This document shows, piece by piece, positions 7,566 to 15,024 of a stretch of 33,468 nt of DNA. Source of the stretch: Rhodospirillales bacterium. Lineage in GTDB: Bacteria > Pseudomonadota > Alphaproteobacteria > Rhodospirillales_A > JACZKS01. The stretch is from NCBI GenBank assembly GCA_018648445.1, contig JABGRG010000042.1, positions 1 to 33,468 of the forward strand. Reading direction: 5' to 3'. The notes beneath the pieces are model-generated. The model saw only the letters and a program-made list of their open reading frames with translations, was not told the DNA's origin and made no database searches. The stretch's first letter is position 1, and each line of letters starts with the position of its first letter. Position numbers and translations under genes: made by a program.

Positions 7566-9977
7566 CTAACCGCGTGTCGCTTCCGTCAAAATCGGCAGCG
7601 TAAGGTGAAAAACGGTCCCTTCGCCCGGAATGCTGGTGAACCATATGTCGCCGCCATGCGCCTTAACGATCGTGCGGCAAATGGAAAGTCCCATGCCCAA
7701 CCCCGCAGGACGGGTCGTGAAGAAGGGATTGAATATCCTGGCCCGCACTCTTTCGGGGATTCCAGACCCCGTATCCGCAACCGAGATTTTGATCAAGTCG
7801 CCGTCGGTTCGCGCCGTGCGAATGTTCAGCAACCGGGCCGTCTGGTCGGGTTCGATATCGGTCATGGCGTCCATGCCGTTGCGCACAAGGTTCAGAACGG
7901 CTTGCTGGATCTGCACCGCTTCACCGGGTATGCGGGGAAGGTCGTCGTTCAAATCCAAATCGATCCTGATGTCCCTGGCGACGGCTTCATTGGTAAGGAT
8001 CGAAGCAACGTCTCGAATCGCCGCGTTGACGTCGATTTCGTCTTCCCCGTCGGCCTCGCGATGTGCGAACCGGCGGACGTTTCGGATCAGGTCGCCGGCC
8101 CGCTGCGCCTGTTCGGAAATCAACTCCAAAATCCGCGTCATATCCTGGGGCTCGGCCCCGCCTGAGCGCAGGCGCCGCAACATACCCATGGAGTAGTTCT
8201 TGATGGCGGCGAGCGGTTGATTGACTTCGTGGGCGATGCCCGTTGCCATCTCGCCGACCGTGCCGACCCGCAGAATATGGGCAAGTTCTTCCTGCAGCTT
8301 TTTGGCGGCGGCCTGGGCCTGGGCGTGTTCACTAATTTCGGTGGAAATGCCCCCGGTTCCCATTATGTCGCCGTTGTCACCCAAGACCGGGAACCTGGTC
8401 GAGATGTACACGCGCGGAGAGCCGCTTTTGTCCTTCATTTCGAATTCATAGGAGATTGCCGACTTTGTTTCGATGACCTCGCGGTCCTTGGCACGGAAGG
8501 TATCCGCGACTTTTCCCTGAACCAAATCGTGAGAGGTTTTTCCGACGATATTCTCGGGCGTCGGTTTGAAATCGGCGGTAAATTTCTCGTCGACCAGGTC
8601 GGCAGCGAATTTTTCGTTTACCAAAAGGAACCGCCCGTCAATATCCTTCAGGTGAATTCCGGCAGAGGAGTTATCGAGCACGGCCTGAATATGTGCGCTC
8701 TTTTGCCGTAACGCTTCTTCGGCACGCCTGGATTCCGTGATGTCCTGACCCGAACTGAGGCTGCCCGTGATCTGACCATTCGGCCCTATGACAAAACTGT
8801 TCTGCCATGAAATCAAACGGCGCTCGCCGGATTTGGTCGTCACGTGGTTTTCGCGATGCAGAACCCGTTCGGTTTTACTGGCGAACGCCTCGCGGAACAT
8901 CGCTTTTATTTCATGGCTTTCGTCCGCCGGGAGGACCCGTTCAAACCAGTTTTCGCCGATCAATTCGTCCTCGGAATACCCCAGAACCTCGCACCCTTTG
9001 CGGTTTATCAAGGTAATGTTGCCCCGAAGATCCAAAGCGGCAATGATAATTTCGGCAATATCCAGATAGTCGGCCGATCTGGCCTTTTCGTCGAGCACGG
9101 CGTCGGCTTGATTTTCCAGGTGCCGCCCCGTTTCGTTCGCCCTGCGCACGAACAGCGCCGTCAAACCCGTCAGTACGACGAAAACAGCGAAAAGGGCCGG
9201 CAGCGTCCAGACAAGCATCTCCCGGCCGGGCTGCGGCGGCGTCCAAACGAGATGGCTCGCCGTTTCGCCGTTCACCAGCTGCAAGGGGAGATGCGCCTGC
9301 GATCCGATATTTTCGTCCCGGACGATCCGCAAGTCCGTCAAAAGGAGGTTTTTGCTGATTTCGGAAACCGTTTCCTCGTGAAATGCGATGGTGACGATGA
9401 GGAGCCAATCGGTGCCTTTGGGCGTTTCCTTGCCATCGACAATTTCGAAATCCGTCAACGCGCTGGCGGTCACCGAATGGACGTATTTTCCGTCCCACAG
9501 CAGCCCTTCTTGTGGGGTCGGGCTTTTGTCGCGCGGGGATTGGCGTGCTCTATCAACCAGATTTTCCAGTCCACCCTTGAAGCGCACGAAGGGATCATCC
9601 GTTTTGGTCTTGCACTTTGCGCTGGCGAAGACGGGCCGGTTTTTTGCATCAACGACGTAGGTTGAACAAATATCGAAGGCATCCTGAAGATAAGGGCCGA
9701 TGTTCGTGTCCGCCCAGGTGCGGTCGAAGTTTTTGACAAGATTTTCAACGGCCTGATCCCAAAAACTGTGTTCAAGGGCGACCTGTTTGACTTTTTCGCG
9801 GGTGTGGCTGATTGCCGAAGCCAGAAGATTGACGGAATCCTCCCTGGCGACCCGGTCAAGTTCCTGGGCTGCAATCACCACCAGGGCACCGATAACCGCC
9901 ATACCAATTGCGGCACTCAACGCGACGGGCGCTATCAATCTGCGGATGGTCGAACGGATGGTCGGCAACGCGGCCAT
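7566..9977 (-). CDS. Membrane sensor histidine kinase, CHASE4-PAS-PAS-HisKA-HATPase
   Basis: The 803-residue sensor has a first membrane segment at about 17-37 and a periplasmic CHASE4-like domain (about 40-250, with EHSFWDQAVENL and a TWADTNIGPYL segment). A second membrane segment follows at about 255-278. Next are two PAS domains (roughly 305-415 and 425-555) and a HisKA domain with phospho-accepting His583 in IAHEVNQPLAAI. The HATPase domain has the N-box (LVRNGMDAM), DTGSGIP and GLGMGLSI. It ends shortly after the ATPase domain with no receiver domain, and no response regulator lies beside it, so it is an orphan kinase. The ligand is unknown. Within PAS2 there is a small internal repeat (NEKFAADLVDEKFTADF). 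Likely partners must be sought elsewhere in the genome. Confidence 0.92.
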   Translation of the reverse strand: MAALPTIRSTIRRLIAPVALSAAIGMAVIGALVVIAAQELDRVAREDSVNLLASAISHTREKVKQVALEHSFWDQAVENLVKNFDRTWADTNIGPYLQDAFDICSTYVVDAKNRPVFASAKCKTKTDDPFVRFKGGLENLVDRARQSPRDKSPTPQEGLLWDGKYVHSVTASALTDFEIVDGKETPKGTDWLLIVTIAFHEETVSEISKNLLLTDLRIVRDENIGSQAHLPLQLVNGETASHLVWTPPQPGREMLVWTLPALFAVFVVLTGLTALFVRRANETGRHLENQADAVLDEKARSADYLDIAEIIIAALDLRGNITLINRKGCEVLGYSEDELIGENWFERVLPADESHEIKAMFREAFASKTERVLHRENHVTTKSGERRLISWQNSFVIGPNGQITGSLSSGQDITESRRAEEALRQKSAHIQAVLDNSSAGIHLKDIDGRFLLVNEKFAADLVDEKFTADFKPTPENIVGKTSHDLVQGKVADTFRAKDREVIETKSAISYEFEMKDKSGSPRVYISTRFPVLGDNGDIMGTGGISTEISEHAQAQAAAKKLQEELAHILRVGTVGEMATGIAHEVNQPLAAIKNYSMGMLRRLRSGGAEPQDMTRILELISEQAQRAGDLIRNVRRFAHREADGEDEIDVNAAIRDVASILTNEAVARDIRIDLDLNDDLPRIPGEAVQIQQAVLNLVRNGMDAMTDIEPDQTARLLNIRTARTDGDLIKISVADTGSGIPERVRARIFNPFFTTRPAGLGMGLSICRTIVKAHGGDIWFTSIPGEGTVFHLTLPILTEATRG

Positions 9978-10120
9978 TCTTTTCGTCTGCTCCCTCAGTT
10001 TCTATTTTTTTTGGCCCGAAACTATTGGATCGAGCTTACTACACCCTCGCAGGCGGCGACAAGGGAGGGGGGGTCTTCACCGAACGCCCGTAATAATTGT
10101 CGGAACCGAACCTTGCACGA

Positions 10121-10158
10121 AAAACGCGGGCCGGCTTTTAACGTCCGGCCCGCGTTTT
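10121..10158. terminator. Strong bidirectional hairpin terminator
   Basis: A perfect 14-bp inverted repeat (AAAACGCGGGCCGG at 10121-10134 and its complement at 10145-10158) has a ten-base loop. It has A-run/T-run flanks on both sides, as expected of a bidirectional rho-independent terminator. It lies just beyond the GH65 gene stop (minus strand). The rest of 9978-10171 shows no gene; it includes the upstream region of the histidine kinase and a G-run at about 10064-10072. Confidence 0.85.
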
Positions 10159-10171
10159 CGGTATTCTCTCG

Positions 10172-12583
10172 TCAGGCCCCGTCTTCCAGATCGAATACGC
10201 GTTCGTAGCCGGGCTTCACGAAGTGGATGCGATTGCCAACGCCGATCTTGACCGGTTCCGTCCGCTTGTCGGCACGGGGCGAGATCGACAACTGGTGGCT
10301 CGTCACATGAACGTCTATCCGCATGCCGCGATAGCGGATGGCGAACTTGATCGATTCGAGTTGGGTCGGCAGCCGCGGGTTGAAGAACAACACCCCCTCG
10401 CGAATTTCCAACCCCGTATAAACCCGTTGAACCAGGTCCACCGTTCCGGCCATGGCGCCCAGATGAATGCCCTCGGCGGTGGTTCCGCCCTGAACATCCG
10501 AGATGTCGCTTTCCAGCGCTTCGCAGAAGGTTTTCCACGACGTGTCGCGGTCGTACCTGGACGTCACCGCCGACTGGACCAGCGTGCTCAGCGTTGATCC
10601 GTGCGAGGTGCGGGCCGAATAGTAGTCGATGTTCCGTCGGATATCGGCGGGATCCAGCTTGTAACCAAGATGATCGAGAATCCGCGCCAGCTCGTCTTCC
10701 GAAAACAGATAGAACAGCATCAAGACGTCGGCCTGTTTCGAAAGTTTGTAGTTGTTGGGCGAGTCGCCCTCGGCTTCCAAAATGCGGTCCAGCCGCGCGA
10801 TGTTGCCGTATTTTTTGCGATAGCCTTCCCAGTCGAATTCCTTGAGATCGCCGTACCCTTCGAACTGGCTGATGATCCCGTCATCGTGGAACGGAACGTA
10901 CAGCTTGCGGCTCATTTCGGCCCAGATCGAAATTTCTCCGTCGGTGAGTTCCAGGGTTTCGCACAGTTCTTCGCGCCGGTAGGGAAGAAGTGAATCGACG
11001 ACCTTGCAGGCGGTATCCATGCACCAGGCCACCATGACGTTGGTATAGGCGTTGTTGCGTAAGCCCACCTCGTCGCTGTCCGGATATTCCTCGTGGTATT
11101 CGTCCGGTCCCATAACGCCGTGAATTTCGTAGCGGTCCTGATCGGCATTGAAGTGGGCGATGGACGCCCAGAAGCGGCATATTTCGAACAACAGCTCCGC
11201 CCCGAAGATCGACATGAAGCCGTCGTTTCCCGTGGCCTGCCAGTATTGCCAGACGTTGTACGAGATGGCGATGTTGACGTGCCGCTGATTGCGGCTGAGG
11301 TCGGGCAGCCAACGCCCGGATTTGGGGTTGAGGTGAACCGATTGGGTTTCCTCGCGACCGTTGGTGCCACTTTGCCAGGGGAACATGGCGCCCTTGTAGC
11401 CGGCCTCCAAAGCACCCGTGCGCGCTTCGTCCAGCCGCCGGTACCGGTAGCGAAGAAGCGAATGGGTCAGTTCCGGGATGTTGTAGTTAAGGAACGGGAA
11501 GATGAACAATTCATCCCAGAAAATGTGGCCGCGATAGGCTTCGCCGTGCCAACCGCGGGCCGGAATGCCGACGTCCAGATCGACGGTGTTGCGCGAAGCG
11601 GTCTGCAGCAGATGGAAAATATGCACCCGCAGGATCATCTGAACCCGCTGGCGCTGGTCCAGCACCACGTCGCACCGCCGCCACAACTGCTTCCATGCGA
11701 CCGCGTGGCCGCGCAGCAGATCGGCGAAACCGCAGGCAAAACCAACCGCGTTCACCGCTTCGATCAGTGGATGCGAGATCGCCCGGTCCCGCGAGGTATA
11801 GAGCGCGATCGTTTTTTCGACGCGAATGGCCTTGCCTTCCGCGGCCTCGACGGAATACGTCTGCGCAACATAGCCTTCCTGGATCGTGTTTTCGACCGCG
11901 GCTTCTACGGGTTGACCAGCGTCGTCGAAAAAGCGCGTCCGCGCTGCTTCCGCCACCTTTAGCCCGGATTGGACCGTTTCCACCAGAACGTAGGAATTCC
12001 CGTCTTCGCCGATGCCGGCATCCTGACGCAGCAGATGGTCGCTGGCCAATTGGCGGTAGCGGGCGACGCCGCTGTTGATGACCCTGCCGTCCAGGGCCGA
12101 GCGGATTTCCACAGGCCCCGACCAGTTTTTTGGCGTGATCGTCATTTCAATGGCGGCCAGATGGGGCTTGGCCATGCTGACGATGCGCCGGCTGTTGATG
12201 GTGGTTTCCCGGCCTTCGCCGTCACGAACCCGCAGCGTGCGAACCAGGACACCCTCGCGAACGTTCAGTTCCTGCCGGTAGGACAGAACCTCGACCTTTG
12301 CAAGATCCAGCCAATCGCCGCCTTCGATGCGGAACGTCAGGCACAGCCAGTTCGGCAGATTGACAAGATCTTCATTTTCGATGGGCCGCCCGACGATTTC
12401 GGTGGTCAGGCGGTTATATCCGCCCGCCACATAGGTTCCGGGGTAATGGATATTCTCGTCGGCGTCGGCCCATTCGGCAGCGCCGCGTGTGCAAAAGTAA
12501 CCATTTCCCAGAACGCACAGCGCTTCGCGCAGGCCTTCTTCCTCGGGATTGAAACCTTGGTAGGTCAGGGTCCATGTTGGCAT
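10172..12583 (-). CDS. Glycoside hydrolase family 65 disaccharide phosphorylase (trehalose/maltose/kojibiose type)
   Basis: The 803-residue enzyme should phosphorolyse an alpha-glucosyl disaccharide to beta-glucose-1-phosphate and glucose. It has the GH65 order: N-terminal beta-sandwich (about 1-260), helical linker, (alpha/alpha)6 barrel and a small C-terminal domain. The general-acid Glu is in GPDEYHEEYPD (E495). The phosphate-site region near RTSHGSTLS, and GWHGEAYRGHIFWDELFIFP, are also typical. Start 12583 is set by AAGAGG six bases before the ATG; the frame stays open upstream into the phosphatase gene but that extension is spurious. The product is likely trehalose phosphorylase because a trehalose-6-phosphatase and a beta-phosphoglucomutase precede it in the same operon. 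Maltose or kojibiose specificity cannot be excluded. A terminator follows its stop. Confidence 0.9.
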   Translation of the reverse strand: MPTWTLTYQGFNPEEEGLREALCVLGNGYFCTRGAAEWADADENIHYPGTYVAGGYNRLTTEIVGRPIENEDLVNLPNWLCLTFRIEGGDWLDLAKVEVLSYRQELNVREGVLVRTLRVRDGEGRETTINSRRIVSMAKPHLAAIEMTITPKNWSGPVEIRSALDGRVINSGVARYRQLASDHLLRQDAGIGEDGNSYVLVETVQSGLKVAEAARTRFFDDAGQPVEAAVENTIQEGYVAQTYSVEAAEGKAIRVEKTIALYTSRDRAISHPLIEAVNAVGFACGFADLLRGHAVAWKQLWRRCDVVLDQRQRVQMILRVHIFHLLQTASRNTVDLDVGIPARGWHGEAYRGHIFWDELFIFPFLNYNIPELTHSLLRYRYRRLDEARTGALEAGYKGAMFPWQSGTNGREETQSVHLNPKSGRWLPDLSRNQRHVNIAISYNVWQYWQATGNDGFMSIFGAELLFEICRFWASIAHFNADQDRYEIHGVMGPDEYHEEYPDSDEVGLRNNAYTNVMVAWCMDTACKVVDSLLPYRREELCETLELTDGEISIWAEMSRKLYVPFHDDGIISQFEGYGDLKEFDWEGYRKKYGNIARLDRILEAEGDSPNNYKLSKQADVLMLFYLFSEDELARILDHLGYKLDPADIRRNIDYYSARTSHGSTLSTLVQSAVTSRYDRDTSWKTFCEALESDISDVQGGTTAEGIHLGAMAGTVDLVQRVYTGLEIREGVLFFNPRLPTQLESIKFAIRYRGMRIDVHVTSHQLSISPRADKRTEPVKIGVGNRIHFVKPGYERVFDLEDGA

Positions 12584-12639
12584 GTTCGACCTCTTCTGTT
12601 TTTTGGTTCGGTATGGATCGGTTCCGCTTCGTGCGTGTT

Positions 12640-13449
12640 TCAGCGCGCGAGGGTATCGAGAAGCCGCACCGCCGCGTCGGGGTCTTCCACCCGATAGTCG
12701 GCGTCGGTGGGCCGGTCCGTTTTGGCTTCGGCGGTCGCGCCGCCAACAAAAATGCCGATGCCCCGGCCCGACAGCGCCCGGAAGGCGTCCTCGTCGGTGA
12801 TGTCGTCGCCGAAATACATCGGAAGGATGTCGGGCTTGTCCAGATCCAGGGCTTCCAGCAGCCACAAGACCGCCTTGCCCTTGTTCCAGTCGAGCTTGGG
12901 CTGAATTTCGTAGACCATCTTGCCCGGCGTGACGCGAAGGGTGTCGTGCTCGGCGATGATGGCGTCGACCACCGCCTGAATATCTGCGTGGCGGTCCGGC
13001 GCGACCAATCTGTAATGAACGGCGACCGATGACTTCTTGGGCTCGATCAGGGACCCCTCAATGCCATCCACCTCGGCATGAAGCCGCGCCTTGACCTGTT
13101 CCAGCACTTCCGCGAATTCGGCCCCTTCCTCGCGCTGGATGGCCTTGCCGCCCGGAACCACGATGTCGAAACCGTGGCTTCCGGCATAAATCAGGTTGTC
13201 GATGCCGACCAGTTTTTCGACGTCGGGCCGGTCGCGGCCGCTGACAATGGCCAATGAACAGCGTTCGGCAAGCTCGCGCACAATGGCGCGGGCGGATTGC
13301 GAAAGAATGGCCATTTCCGGGCGGTCGACAATGGGGGTCAAGGTTCCGTCGTAATCCAGGAAAATGGCAAGTTTCTTTCCGGCCAGACGGGCGTTTAGCT
13401 CTTCGCCGCGCTCCAGTGCCGATGGAAGGTCGCTGAAGTTCATGGACAT
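12640..13449 (-). CDS. otsB: Trehalose-6-phosphate phosphatase (HAD superfamily)
   Basis: This 269-residue cytosolic phosphatase hydrolyses trehalose-6-phosphate to trehalose. HAD motif [11 protein letters not shown], supplies the nucleophile and acid Asp32/Asp34. The [14 protein letters not shown] segment, the AGSHGFDI motif and the C-terminal [11 protein letters not shown] metal-binding motif are as expected for the OtsB family. ATG 13449 is preferred (a GGAAA ribosome-binding site lies upstream); a second ATG two codons in (13443) is possible. The open frame upstream to 13785 is an artefact. It lies 56 bases upstream of the GH65 gene and 70 bases downstream of the mutase gene. No OtsA (trehalose-6-P synthase) gene is in the window, so trehalose-6-P comes from an unlinked synthase or from uptake. 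Confidence 0.92.
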   Translation of the reverse strand: MSMNFSDLPSALERGEELNARLAGKKLAIFLDYDGTLTPIVDRPEMAILSQSARAIVRELAERCSLAIVSGRDRPDVEKLVGIDNLIYAGSHGFDIVVPGGKAIQREEGAEFAEVLEQVKARLHAEVDGIEGSLIEPKKSSVAVHYRLVAPDRHADIQAVVDAIIAEHDTLRVTPGKMVYEIQPKLDWNKGKAVLWLLEALDLDKPDILPMYFGDDITDEDAFRALSGRGIGIFVGGATAEAKTDRPTDADYRVEDPDAAVRLLDTLAR

Positions 13450-13479
13450 GAGTACGTTTCCTTTTCTTTCTTGGTTTTC

Positions 13480-13507
13480 GCGTCTTGGTATTTGCGTCTT
13501 GGTATTC
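13480..13507. repeat. 14-bp tandem repeat between the mutase and phosphatase genes
   Basis: Two adjacent copies of GCGTCTTGGTATTt/c, differing at the last base, fill part of the 70-base spacer. A looser third copy (TTCTTGGTTTTC) precedes them. Slippage in this repeat would change spacer length but not a coding frame. Confidence 0.7.
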
Positions 13508-13519
13508 CTGGGCTTTGGT

Positions 13520-14275
13520 CTAGGCGGACAATTCGCCAAGGTCCGCCACCACGATATCGCCGCCATTTTGTGCCAGCGCCTCGGCGATCCCGGCGCGATC
13601 AACGCCAACCACCAGTCCAAACCCGCCGGCGCGTCCCGCCTGAACGCCCGAAATGGCGTCCTCCACGACGACCGCGCGGGTCGGATCAACGCCCAGCAAG
13701 TCGGCTGCCGCAAGATACGTATCGGGATCGGGCTTGCCGGTGAGATGAAGATCGGCCGCGTTGTTGCCGTCGAAGGCGACGTCAAAAAGGTCGGAAATGT
13801 CCGCCGATTTCAAAACAGTCTGGCAATTCTTGCTGGACGAAACGATGGCGCAGCGAATTCCATTTTCGCGCAGGTCATGGATCAGACTAATGGAGTTTTC
13901 GAATACCTCGACGCCGTCGGTCTGAATGGACAGATTGAAAAAGCGGTTTTTCAGATTGCCCAGGCCGCAGACGGTTTCGGTGTCTTCGGCATCGCTGATG
14001 TCGCCGAAGGGTAGTGAAATATCCCGCGATTCAAGGAAGCTTCTGATCCCCTCATAGCGCGGTTTGCCATCGACATATTCGCTCATTTCATCTTCGGTAA
14101 ACTCACGAAAAGGGGCTCCCTCGCGTTCAGCGCGAATTTTCAGGTATTGGTCGAAGAGCTGTTTCCACGCGGCAAAATGATTGTGATTGGTGGCGGTGAC
14201 GACCCCGTCCAGGTCGAACAAAACCGCATCATACTTGTCGCGACTGAGAACATGCTTTGGAGATGGTACGGTCAT
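13520..14275 (-). CDS. pgmB: Beta-phosphoglucomutase-like HAD hydrolase
   Basis: The 251-residue HAD enzyme has motif I FDLDGVVTATN (Asp21 nucleophile, Asp23), a helical cap (residues about 30-130), motif II VSSSKN, motif III Lys in LTGKPDPDTYL and motif IV VVEDAISGVQAG. These fit beta-phosphoglucomutase, which isomerises beta-glucose-1-P to glucose-6-P. That is exactly the step needed after an inverting GH65 phosphorylase. Start 14275 is chosen by GGAG upstream (AAGGAGACGCGC ATG); the open frame extends to 14452 but those codons are non-coding in character. It is the first gene of the three-gene operon. A trehalose-operon role is inferred from context. A general phosphatase of this superfamily is the alternative. 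Confidence 0.88.
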   Translation of the reverse strand: MTVPSPKHVLSRDKYDAVLFDLDGVVTATNHNHFAAWKQLFDQYLKIRAEREGAPFREFTEDEMSEYVDGKPRYEGIRSFLESRDISLPFGDISDAEDTETVCGLGNLKNRFFNLSIQTDGVEVFENSISLIHDLRENGIRCAIVSSSKNCQTVLKSADISDLFDVAFDGNNAADLHLTGKPDPDTYLAAADLLGVDPTRAVVVEDAISGVQAGRAGGFGLVVGVDRAGIAEALAQNGGDIVVADLGELSA

Positions 14276-14312
14276 GCGCGTCTCCTTCAGAAGAGATTGC
14301 AGCCTAACCCCA

Positions 14313-14363
14313 CCCGGCCTAAAGACCGGGGCTTCTCCTTCATCCGCAAGAATTCGTCTGCGG
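14313..14363 (-). mobile_element. Possible IS200/IS605-type end hairpin remnant or leader hairpins upstream of pgmB
   Basis: On the minus strand, GAAGCCCCGG-TCTTTAGG-CCGGG folds into a seven-pair stem with a UUUA loop at 14313-14330. A second five-pair hairpin (CCGCA/TGCGG) lies at 14344-14363. The first resembles the right-end hairpin that follows tnpB genes in IS200/IS605 elements. No transposase gene or matching second end is seen, so it may equally be a leader hairpin of the pgmB transcript. Confidence 0.3.
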
Positions 14364-14474
14364 ACGTTCCTGTCTTCCTTCAATGTCTCATTGTTGACGT
14401 ACAAGTTACTAAAAAACAAGAGTTTATTGCGATTTCCACCGAGAATGACCAATTAATAAGCATAAATTAATATT

Positions 14475-14491
14475 TGCATAATTATTAGGCA
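14475..14491 (+). promoter_or_regulatory. NtrC-like palindrome upstream of glnK
   Basis: TGCATAAT-T-ATTAGGCA is a 17-bp palindrome with one mismatched pair. TGC and GCA are separated by 11 bases, the spacing of NtrC sites. It lies about 100 bases upstream of a sigma-54-like promoter, an enhancer-like distance. Apart from the hairpins near pgmB, 14380-14470 is AT-rich with no gene. Confidence 0.45.
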
Positions 14492-14494
14492 TAT

Positions 14495-14534
14495 ATCAGA
14501 CAGAAAACCACGGCAATATCGGGCAGAAAATCAC
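14495..14534. repeat. Two 17-bp direct repeats in the glnK upstream region
   Basis: Copies at 14495-14511 and 14518-14534 match at 14 of 17 positions (core CAGAAAAYCAC). Their starts are 23 bases apart, about two helical turns. They lie between the NtrC-like palindrome and the sigma-54-like promoter and may bind a regulator side by side. Confidence 0.4.
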
Positions 14535-14577
14535 ATAACGCATTGATAATACGGTTAAAATAACGTTCTCCGAGTTC

Positions 14578-14592
14578 TGGCACGCTTCTTGA
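14578..14592 (+). promoter_or_regulatory. Sigma-54-like promoter for glnK-amtB
   Basis: TGGCACGCTTCTTGA matches the sigma-54 -24/-12 pattern (TGGCACG-N4-TTGC) except that the last base of the -12 element is A instead of C. The GG and the downstream G are ten bases apart as required. It lies 76 bases upstream of the glnK start, consistent with nitrogen control of glnK-amtB. Confidence 0.6.
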
Positions 14593-14667
14593 AACAATGG
14601 GATCGCGGTTTGGCCGTGTTTTCGTACGGACGGCTCCCACCGAAGTTCTTTCAATTGGGAGAGGGTG

Positions 14668-15012
14668 ATGTCTTTGAAATTGGTAATGGCGGTCGTCAAG
14701 CCGTTCAAGCTCGATGAGGTCCGTGAAGCCCTGACTTCCATCGGCGTACAGGGGATGACGGTTTCCGACGTCAGGGGATTCGGCCGTCAGAAGGGGCAAA
14801 CCGAGATTTATCGTGGCGCCGAATACGAAGTGAACTTCGTGCCCAAGCAGAAAATCGAAATCGTCGTCAGCGACGATTTGGTTGAACAAGTCGTCGAGAC
14901 GATCCGTGGCGCAGCCGAAACCGGCTCCATCGGTGACGGCAAGGTATTCGTCGTGGACGTTGAGCAGGCCACGCGCATCCGCACCGGCGAAAGCGGCCCC
15001 GATGCCGTTTAA
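14668..15012 (+). CDS. glnK: P-II family nitrogen regulator GlnK
   Basis: This 114-residue trimeric signalling protein senses 2-oxoglutarate and ATP/ADP and docks on AmtB. The N-terminus MSLKLVMAVVKPFKLDEV is of GlnK/GlnJ type. The T-loop EIYRGAEYEVNFVPK carries the uridylylation Tyr at residue 53 (Tyr51 in E. coli numbering). The C-terminal GDGKVFVVDVEQATRIRTGE is the P-II signature. ATG 14668 with GAGAGGG just upstream is preferred over the GTG one codon earlier. It lies 12 bases upstream of amtB and behind a sigma-54-like promoter. The pair should shut ammonium uptake when nitrogen is sufficient. Confidence 0.96.
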   Translation: MSLKLVMAVVKPFKLDEVREALTSIGVQGMTVSDVRGFGRQKGQTEIYRGAEYEVNFVPKQKIEIVVSDDLVEQVVETIRGAAETGSIGDGKVFVVDVEQATRIRTGESGPDAV

Positions 15013-15024
15013 GGAGACTATGAA

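Noticed and set aside
10020..10120. Possible small gene or ncRNA between the histidine kinase and the GH65 terminator
   Set aside because: No open frame with a ribosome-binding site and no stable fold other than the terminator at 10121.
12584..12865. N-terminal extension of the GH65 frame into the phosphatase gene
   Set aside because: A clear ribosome-binding site at 12583 and family alignment place the start there; the extension is antisense-like sequence out of frame with otsB.
13450..13785. N-terminal extension of the OtsB frame
   Set aside because: It overlaps the mutase gene and lacks family similarity; start 13449 has a ribosome-binding site.
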